The translations under genes were made by a program, and so were the position numbers. From positions 24,352,774-24,416,773 of the forward strand of contig NC_065555.1 of assembly GCF_022605725.1 (NCBI RefSeq): a stretch of DNA of 64,000 nucleotides. The letters are read 5' to 3'. Positions 56,400-64,000 of this stretch are shown here, piece by piece (position 1 is the stretch's first letter; the number at the start of each line of letters is the position of its first letter). The stretch is from Anthonomus grandis grandis (Eukaryota > Arthropoda > Insecta > Coleoptera > Curculionidae). The notes under the pieces are model-generated. The model did no database searches. It worked only from the letters and a program-made list of their open reading frames with translations, and was not told the origin of the DNA.

Positions 56400-57919
56400 T
56401 TTTGTTGTTATGAGAATGAGGGGGTGATACCTTCCAAGACACCTAAGGAATCACCTATTCTACATTTATCCACTGCTGCTCCTTCTCCCACTTTGCCACA
56501 TTCGCCTGATGGATCTCCCATTTCTGCACCACCTTCTCCACAGGAGCTTCTAGACCATTCACCGAGGCCTTCTTCATCTATTCGAACATGGCGGATATAT
56601 TCGCCCAACATTGCAAGGATTCCATTTACAGCAGCTCCAGGATAGATTATTTCAATTTGCTAGCCGATGATGGTTTCTATAATTTTATTATTGAAAGCTC
56701 TAACAATTATGCGTTTGAAATACTAGCACAGAGTATGGGGGACCAAAGCAGGATAACTGCATGGAGAGATATTACTAAAGCGGAGTTCAAAATATTTCTG
56801 GCGCTTTTGTTTCACATGGGAACCATTAGACTGAACCGAATAAATGTTTACTGGAAAACTAATTTTTTATTCAAGATTACAGTTTTTAGCAGTTTTATGC
56901 GTAGAAATAGGTTGTTGCCAACCAAATGAACAAAATAAGCTTGCTAAAAAATCTTCATTTTTAAGTTTTTTTAATTCAAAAATGGAACAGGTATATTATC
57001 CATATAGAGAGCTGACTTTGGGTGAATCAATGGTTCCTTAGAAGGACCGACTCAGTTTTCGGCAATATATGCAAGAAAAAAGACACAAGTATGGAATGAA
57101 ACTCTGTGTTGGCGGAGCCTAGTGGAATGATTCAAAGGATAATTGTTTATGGAGGATCAGCTGCCACAGAAGTTGGGAGGTTCCAAGCACACGGAAAAAG
57201 TTGTTTTAAGATTGATGGAGACCAAAACTGGCGCTGGACATGCCCTCTTAGCAAGCAAAAACATATTTAACTGGTACACTAGAGCTAATCGTGCCGGAAA
57301 TCCACATAATTTTCTGGCAAAAAAATTAAAAAAGGTGAATGCTATTCCGAGTATACACCTGACGGCATATGCGTCTGCAAATGGAAGGATCGACGGGAGG
57401 TACTTTTCATTTCAAGTGAGTTTGACGGGAACTTGTGAAAACTACTTCGAAAAGAGGCGTAGAGCAGGACAAGCCCAAGCTGATCACTGAATATAATGAG
57501 TTTATGGGCGGCGTTGATCAAAATGATAAAATGCTTAGTTATTACCCTTGCGAATATAATACATTGAGGTGGTACAAAAAATTAGGCATTCATTTATTCC
57601 AGATATGATGCTTGTAAATTCATACTATATTTATAAAAAAGGTGAACGAGGAAGCAAAATGAGCATATACGATTACAGACTTTCGGTAATAGAAAACTTA
57701 TTGGGGTCATCACCACCAAAACCACAAACGCAGCCTCAAATTTTTAATTTACCTGAATATTGCCCAAAAGATCATAAAGGGAATGCCAAGAGACGCCGTT
57801 GCAAAACTTGCTGGGAAAGAAAAAAAATAAGGAAAGACGTCGCTTATTTTTGTCCTCAATGTCCCACACAGCCGGGACTTTGCTTGACGCCTTGTTTCAG
57901 AGATTTTCACGAGCAATAA
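56400..57919 (+). pseudogene. piggyBac transposase with C-terminal Cys-rich domain, broken
   Basis: An N-terminal disordered Ser/Pro-rich part (56424–56640; KTPKESPILHLSTAAPSPTL) leads after a shift into IDYFNLLADDGFYNFIIESS, the start of the DDE_Tnp_1_7 domain. LTLGESMVP stands where the family has the first catalytic Asp (LxxDESM), so Asp is Gly. A stop follows it. MGGVDQNDKMLSYY near 57510 holds the last conserved Asp. The C-terminal zinc domain CPKDHKGNAKRRRCKTCWER, then FCPQCPTQPGLCLTPCFRDF, ends at 57919. Four or more frame breaks. TTAA-flanked ends were not found. Confidence 0.85.
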
Positions 57920-59389
57920 TTGTTCGTTTCGTTATGACTTGTATTATTTTCTCGTGTTTTCGTACTCTCCCGTGTTTGTTTTTTTGTGTAAAAAAAGTTT
58001 TTCTCGTATGGTATTTTAGGCTAACAAATGATAAAAAGAACATATTTTTTAATTAATTAGATAATACTAAAAAAACACTGTTGGCGCCTAGGTTTATCTA
58101 AAATTATTCCCGGCAGTGAACGTGTTTTAAACAGGGTCAAACACTGTTCACACGTGAGATCACTTAATCTCACGGTTGCACTTGTTGTCGAGAGTGAGCA
58201 ATCGCGGCACACATCGCTCCAACGCGACACAGTGGAACGGCTTAATATAAAATCAGAGACATACAGAATAAAATTATGTTTATTTTTTTACCATTTAACT
58301 TGCATTAAAATTCATAGCAATCACCTATTATTATTATTGTATTGAAACTTTGGGGTATTGGTGTCGTAATACAGTAAGTGTTTGCTTTAAGTGTAGGCTG
58401 TTATGAATTTCGTTATTTTTTAGCTCTCAATAAATAATAAAATATTTAAAAAAATTGAAATTTTATAATCAGTCAATATTTTTGTCACATAAGGATCAAA
58501 TCTTGCTGATTGATTACTAAGCTTTTAACATTTACAAACCGCTTTGCTTATTAGAAATATATTAACGACAATAAACTATGTACAAATTCTAAAAAAAATA
58601 CACAGGTCAAAGTCTTGGAAGCTAGACAATTTAGGATTCGCTCTACCATTAATATCAATATAATTGCTGTGGTGTACTAATTACGAAAATGTTACATTTA
58701 TCTGCTACAAACCGCTATCAAGGGTGCCATGAAATAAACAAAATCTCAGTATATGTATAATAAACATCTAAACGCATTTGAGATGGTTGCAAACCTCTAC
58801 AAAAAAAAGTTTTAGTAAAAAAGTCATCTTAATTTGCAGTCATCTTAAATCTGTTTAGATATTTTTTATATATTACAGAAAAACGTTTAATTCAAATTCT
58901 TTGTAAGTTAACCTTTTAATTAATTTTTACAATAAAAACCTTAGTTTATCGAGGTTTATACCCACTACAAACCGATTTAGTAATATCTAGACAAAAAAAA
59001 TTATTAATACTTGGGAATTCCGGGAGATACGGGTATTATATTGATTAGATAACAGTGGGCGCGGACTATAAATATAATGCTGGTAAACGACTTTGCTGCG
59101 TTCTCGATTTTACCAGACACTACTTTCATTTTTGCCCGCATTATTTTTGCGGCATTTCGGGTTCGAATAAGCAATAAATTTGCTATAGATTACTTATAAT
59201 GATATACTTAATTACACAGTTTTATTAATATTTTCCTAAAAGAAATGAAGGAAAAAAGCTTAATTTTGGTATGCAATACTCAATAGATACTTCACAAATA
59301 AGTCGTCTTTTATAATATTATAACCTAGAAGGATCACACCATATCACTCGCCCGTGAAAGGACCGATTTGAAATTCCTTTTTTCCAATA
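57920..59389. other. Non-coding region with repeated TACAAACCG strings
   Basis: TACAAACCG occurs near 58535, 58708 and 58973, each followed by C or A and T-rich sequence. Around 58115–58155 lies an imperfect palindrome (GTGAACGTGTTTTAAACAGG..AAACACTGTTCAC), and at 58155–58174 a 7-bp hairpin (GTGAGAT…ATCTCAC). A TATAAATATAA string at about 59068 follows GC-rich GGGCGCGG, so a promoter is possible. No gene recognised. Confidence 0.35.
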
Positions 59390-61259
59390 TACAGTGCATC
59401 CCAAAAGTTATGTCTAAATTCATTTAAAATTCTGGGGTGCGTTCGAAAAAAAACGCTCGGACCCGTCGATTTTTATTTCAAGTTGCGCATTTTTGTACGT
59501 GAAGTTTGTATATACAGGGTTGCTCAAAAATAAATTACGACCATCAACTTCATTTTTTTCAAATGAAAGCACCTTTTTTTATTTCATTTTTGAATTTCGC
59601 GTGAAATTCTACGTATATGTTTCATGCATCATGTCCTATACCTAAAGTCAACAGTTATCGAAAAAAGACGACCAAACATTATTATTGAAGTTCACCTTAC
59701 GAGTCACCTTATCTCTGAGAATTTTTATACAGAGCAAAATCCATTCATTCGTGTTTTTTTATTGTTGGCTGGTGACCGTATATTTTTATAGAAACTGTAT
59801 GACAGTTGTACGCCAAACAGGATATTGTCAAGTGTGAAGTGTACGAGCAAAGTTGCGGTTTTCACAATGGTAAAGTTAACGGAACGAGAAAAAATAGAAA
59901 TTCTGTGCATGGTTGGGTTTGGTGATAGAACACGTACTCAAAGAGAAGCTGGTCAATTATTCAATGAAATCCATCCTGATCGTCCTCCGATATGTCAAAA
60001 GGTGGTGAGTAGAATACAGGCTAAATTTAGAGAATTCGGTCATCTCTACTGCCGAAATCTAGTCGTCCTGCTCGAGATAAAAATGAACAACTTGACGTTT
60101 TGCTTTCTTTGGAAGTAAATCCATGCATTCCTCTGTCGCAGATTGGGGCAAATTTACACCTGGCGAAATCTATAGTTCACCGAATAGTTAAAAAGCACAA
60201 AAATCACCCCTACAAAGTTATTCCTGTGCTAGAGTTATTTGATGACGATTTCGATAGGCGAAATGAGTTTTGTGAACGCTTACAAAACATGTGCAATCTA
60301 AATAATAATTTAGTAACAAATATTAGTTTTTCCGATGAAGCCACGTTCTGTTTGAATGGTAGTGTGAACAGACAAAATTGTCGATATTGGGCAACAGAAA
60401 ATAGCATTGGATGATAGAGGTGAACACCCAGTACCCTCAAAAACTAAATGTGTGATGTGCGGAATAGTGCGCGGAAGAGTAATAGGTTCCTTTTTCTTTG
60501 AACAGACTTTAACGGGACAAGTGTATCTCGATTTTCTCCAATTTGAATTAGTTCCAGCATTACTAGCTTTATTTCCAAATCCATTGGACCCAGACTATTC
60601 TGGCAAAGAATCAATTTTCCAGCAAGATGGCGCTCCGCACTATGCTGCCACTCTGCGTACATTTTTGGATGAAACCTTTCCTAATCGGTGGATAGGAAGG
60701 AGAGGACCCATCGAATGGCCTGCTAGGTCGCCTGACCTAACACCAATGGACTTTTTTGTGGGGATACCTCAAGTCGAAGGTATTTGTTAATAGGCCAAAT
60801 AATCTAGACGACTTGAAAGAGAGAATTCGCAGAGAAGTGCGCGCTATAACTTCGGAAATGATTGAAAATGTACGAGACTTTATTGATCGCCTTGGATATT
60901 GTCAAGCCGTGAATGGCAACCATTTTGAACATTTAACTTAATTTTTGTTCTCTTTTTATTTGTTACATGAATCGTTTTTGAAATTTTTTTCGATAACTGT
61001 TGCCCTTAGGTATAGGACATGATGCATGAAACATATGTAGAATTCCACGCGAATTTCAAAGATGAAATAAAAAAAGGTGCTTTCATTTGAAAAAATGAAG
61101 TTGATGGTCGTAATTTATTTTTGAGCAACCCTGTATATACAAACTTCACGTACAAAAATGCGCAACTTGAAATAAAAATCGACGGGTCCGAGCGTTTTTT
61201 TTTCAAACACACCCCTGAATTTTAAATGAATTTAGACATAACTTTTGGGATGCACTGTA
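59390..61259. mobile_element. Long-TIR mariner element (277-bp arms), related to the 53.3-kb copy
   Basis: Arms 59390–59666 and 60983–61259. Tips read TACAGTGCATCCCAAAAGTT; inside are AAACGCTCGGACCCGTCGAT, GTATATACAGGGTTGCTCAA and GACCATCAACTTCATTTTTT. Several of these strings also occur, slightly changed, in the arms of the element at 53341–56365. Terminal TA on both sides. Transposase on the plus strand. Confidence 0.9.
59867..60941 (+). pseudogene. DUF4817/DDE mariner-type transposase, full length with three shifts
   Basis: ATG at 59867 (MVKLTEREKIEILCMVGFGD). HTH to IQAKFREFGHL, then a shift near 60045. The next frame runs LEVNPCIPLSQIGANLHLAK to ISFSDEATFCLNGSVNRQNC (first Asp). A second shift near 60405 leads to GRVIGSFFFEQTLTGQVYLD and FQQDGAPHYAATLRTFLDE (second Asp), WPARSPDLTPMDFF (third). 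A third shift near 60765 leads to MWGYLKSKVFVNRPNNLDDL and the end NGNHFEHLT at 60941. All catalytic residues are readable. Confidence 0.9.
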
Positions 61260-62082
61260 TGTGAGCCACTTTAGACTTCTTTATAATTTTTCAGTAAAAA
61301 TGGAGTTTTTAGTTTTAACATTAATTAAAAAAATGCACTGAAACGACTCAAAACATCCTTTTAATACTGTACGAAAAGTGCACCGTCCAAAAGTAAACGA
61401 GCGCCGTTGCCAAATACCTTTGTCGTGATAGCATTTCTCAGCGAATACTACATCGTTGCCGCTGTGTATGTGGGAATTTGGTTATTTAAATAATTCAAAT
61501 TTAAAAAATATTAATTATTATTAGTGTTTAGTGTAAAATAGTTTTCGTTATTAAACGAATTTTACTCTTTGTTTCGCTTTATAATACAGAGTGCAATTCA
61601 GTGTCTGCTAATTATAATAATTTATTAGATCACTTTATTTTCTTCTTTGTTAAAATTGAGGGCTATTGTCGATAATAAGGATAGTCATTTCTTCAATTTT
61701 TCCTTTAAAGTTCCTTAATTTAACAATATTTTATTATAATTCACACTTACTTACACGTGGATAATCACATCTAGAGCAATTATTTGGACAAAAACTCCCT
61801 TTTAACCAAAAAATAATGATATTTTGTTTGATTGTAAATATTCTCGGGGAGATGAAAACGTGTCGATTGTTATTTATTATTTCTACGGTCGACGGTCGAC
61901 TCTCGTTAGTCACGTTGACGCTGTTTTACCGACGCTCTTGGCGACGTTGCCGTTGTGATTATTAGCCTGTATGTTATTTTTAGTTACTTTTTAATTTTAT
62001 CAAAATGTTTTATTGTTTTGATAAGTGAGGAGCATCAATTTTAAGTATTTTCTTAAAAGTTTTATGTGTAAAGTGCTAAACC
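61260..62082. other. Region before the Merlin transposase
   Basis: AT-rich. It probably includes the 5' non-coding part of the Merlin element. A TCGACGGTCGAC string at about 61889 contains tandem GTCGAC sites. No TIR was resolved. Confidence 0.35.
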
Positions 62083-62997
62083 ATGGATGTGAATAATTTA
62101 GATAAAATTTATGATATTTGCAACAAAAGTGACGAGGATCTTGTGATATATTTACAAGAATGTAATTTATTAAAACAAAATTATAGGTGCGTTAAATTGT
62201 CGGCGTTACTGCATTAAAAGAATTAAAAATGGTTTTAATTCATTAAATACGGCATTTTACTGTTCAAAATGCCACAAGGATTACTCAATATTCAATGGTA
62301 GCTATTTTGAAAATTGTAAAGTTCCCGTTCGCACAATAATTAAATTAATGTGGCTTTGGGCATGCGATATTCGTTCTGGTTGCGCAGCTCAGGCACTAAA
62401 TGTTAGTCGAGAAATGGTGATTCAACAATATCGTTATTGTCGAGATATTGCTACATGGAAGATACTACAACCTGATCAGGGTGATCTTTTTCTCTTTCTT
62501 TCTCTTTGGAGGCCCAGGACATGTCGTCCAAATCGACGAATCCGTTATAACCCGTAGAAAGTATCATAGGGGAAGGCACGTAGCACAAAAATGGGTCATT
62601 GGGATTTATGATGTGACATTAAAAAGGGGTTTTGTACGGTATGTTCCAGACAGATCTGCTGATACTTTAATACCAATAATTCGGAACATTGTTAGGTCAG
62701 GTTCAGAAATTTGGACCGATGAATGGCGTGCATATAAAATGACTTAATAGGATGGGGTACGTTCATCGGTCAGTCAATCATTCGAGGTTCTTTGTTGATC
62801 CCGATACAGGTGTGTGCACAAACCAAGTCGAGGGATTTTGGAGTCTTCTGAAAATGTACTTAAGAAGGCTTGGGGTCATGGCATGTCCATTTTTGCCCGA
62901 GTATATTGACTTGTTCATGTGGCGGCAAATATTTGGAACTACAGCACAACAGAGGTTTTATAATTTTACTCTCCATGTTGCTGAAAAATATTCATAA
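62083..62997 (+). pseudogene. Merlin (IS1595/ISXO2-like) transposase, frameshifted
   Basis: ATG at 62083 (MDVNNLDKIYDICNKSDEDL). After a shift near 62190 comes a zinc-ribbon-like region (CRRYC…YCSKCHKDYSIFNGSYFE), then MWLWACDIRSGCAAQALNVS, a helix-turn-helix. A shift near 62470 leads to the catalytic domain HVVQIDESVITRRKYHRG (first Asp), IWTDEWRAYKMT (second Asp), then a stop. After a last shift comes CTNQVEGFWSLLKMYLRR (Glu). The DDE order and WTDEWxAY / VExxWxxLK motifs mark the Merlin superfamily, related to bacterial IS1595. The end is at 62997. Confidence 0.85.
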
Positions 62998-64000
62998 TAA
63001 ATGGGCTATAGTACAACAGACTATAGTAAAACATAAACGTCTATTTGTAAATTATTAACTGACGTTCATTTATCATGTATGGCCCGTGCTCCTTGTACAT
63101 ATATTAAACGGTGATAAGAGGGTTGAGGTTGGGTTGGATTAGATTGGGTTGGGTTTGGCATAACCCTTTAATATTAACTTTTTTTTGAGTATGGGTTAGT
63201 GGCCCATTCATTATGAAGCACTCTGTATTTTAATTTTTTTGTAGTTTATTTTGATTATGTTAAAAAGGGTTTTTTTCTTATACACTTTAATATGTTTTTT
63301 CTTTATGTTTAATTTGTATTTGTGGTCCCGTTACCACCGTGTATTTTTTTGTAGTTTATTTATTTTTAGAAATTTTTGTTAAAATGTTTGAAAGTTTATT
63401 AATAATTTTGATTATGTTATACTAAAGTTAAGTTTACGTTTAATTACACTTTAATTAAATTTTTTCATTATGTTTAGTTTGGTTTGTTTTGTCTGAAAAA
63501 ATTATAAACGCGCATTAGCGTTAGTCCCCTTTTTTATTTACGCCATGTTTTTTTTTTAAATTTTTTATCAAAATCCAAGAATCTTAATACCACCTAATCG
63601 TTACGATGCGATTTTTAAAATATTTTTGCAATCTGACAACGTCGCTTCAATTCGATCGAATATTATGTCGGCGAAACCAACGAGCTGCAATAAAAAGAGA
63701 ATACACAAGTAAATTTTTGCCCATTTTAAACTAAAATAATTCTTACAAAAGTGCATTTACCGTTTTTTTTTCTTTTAATTTACTAGTTAAAATAAGTACT
63801 TTCTTATGAAATTTTTTTTTTTGCAAAATCCACTATCCTTTATGTCGACGGTCCCCAAATTGAGTAATCACTGGCAACATGGAATACTAAGCATGTTAAT
63901 CAACAAAATATCCCCTCTGCCCCCTGTGTGGATGTTGCGCTCAATCCAAAGCAGCCAATGTTTATTCTAGTGTATTCAACGTTCTAAGGTCGACATAAAT
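62998..64000. other. AT-rich right flank, no gene seen
   Basis: Holds a G/T-rich stretch at 63120–63158 (GGTTGAGGTTGGGTTGGATT…) and two diverged direct copies of TTTTTTGTAGTTTATTT (about 63235 and 63346). The Merlin right terminus should be here but was not identified. Confidence 0.35.

Noticed and set aside
56408..56611. Gly/Glu-rich minus-strand open frame
   Set aside because: Antisense of the Ser/Pro-rich N-terminus of the piggyBac protein.
61881..61900. GTCGACGGTCGAC as an operator-like palindrome
   Set aside because: Too short and without a linked gene start or repeated copies.
1..64000. CRISPR array, rRNA, tRNA or bacterial operon
   Set aside because: No regularly spaced repeats, no conserved rRNA strings, and no ribosome-binding-site spaced genes noticed. 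tRNA genes were not searched for systematically.

Overview
This window is a nuclear genome segment of an insect. It is AT-rich, it has short GT–AG introns, and the one clear host gene is an animal family. Most of the rest is a graveyard of eukaryotic transposons. The density of DUF4817-type mariner relatives with long terminal inverted repeats (TIRs), together with pogo, PIF/Harbinger, piggyBac, Merlin, hAT and MuDR copies, suits a large repeat-rich genome such as a beetle's, but I cannot fix the order. I saw no bacterial operon, CRISPR array or rRNA.

Host genes. The backbone of 7.7–33.0 kb is a single minus-strand gene of the SH3BP5/SH3BP5L (Drosophila parcas) family. I could assemble it from seven coding exons with matching phases (359 codons plus stop). 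Its second coding intron is 18.1 kb and its sixth is 5.7 kb. Both are filled with transposons, while neighbouring introns are 57–115 bp. A second possible host gene begins at 50160 (+) with a 38-codon exon that resembles an HPS1-like N-terminus; its later exons were not found with confidence.

Layout. 0–7 kb: PIF/Harbinger MITE, a TA-flanked mariner with a broken transposase, a decayed DDE transposase, and a long-TIR mariner. 7.7–14.4 kb: last five SH3BP5 exons, with LINE relics (one carrying a hairpin MITE) and mariner scraps in the intron. 14.5–27 kb (intron 2): a pogo-like element, then a three-level nest in which a mariner copy is split by a second pogo-like element that is split by a MuDR element, with target-site duplications visible for the two inner ones. 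28–30.7 kb: a Penelope-like element with LTR-like direct repeats. 32.5–33 kb: first SH3BP5 exons. 33.7–39 kb: a DUF7869-like DDE candidate gene flanked by repeated TAGATAACT motifs and interrupted by a deleted gypsy-like retroelement. 39.7–44 kb: nested foldback element and a nearly full mariner-type transposase. 44.2–47.1 kb: decayed hAT. 47–50 kb: mariner copies. 52–61.3 kb: Penelope scraps, a Mos1-type mariner fragment, a long-TIR mariner whose arm carries a PIF/Harbinger copy, piggyBac, and a second long-TIR mariner. 62–63 kb: Merlin transposase.

Almost all transposase genes carry frameshifts, stops or lost catalytic residues, so most copies look inactive. The most interesting unexplained item is the DUF7869-like gene with its possible subterminal repeats. 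Boundaries rest on hand reading of repeats; homology names are from memory of the families, not database searches.
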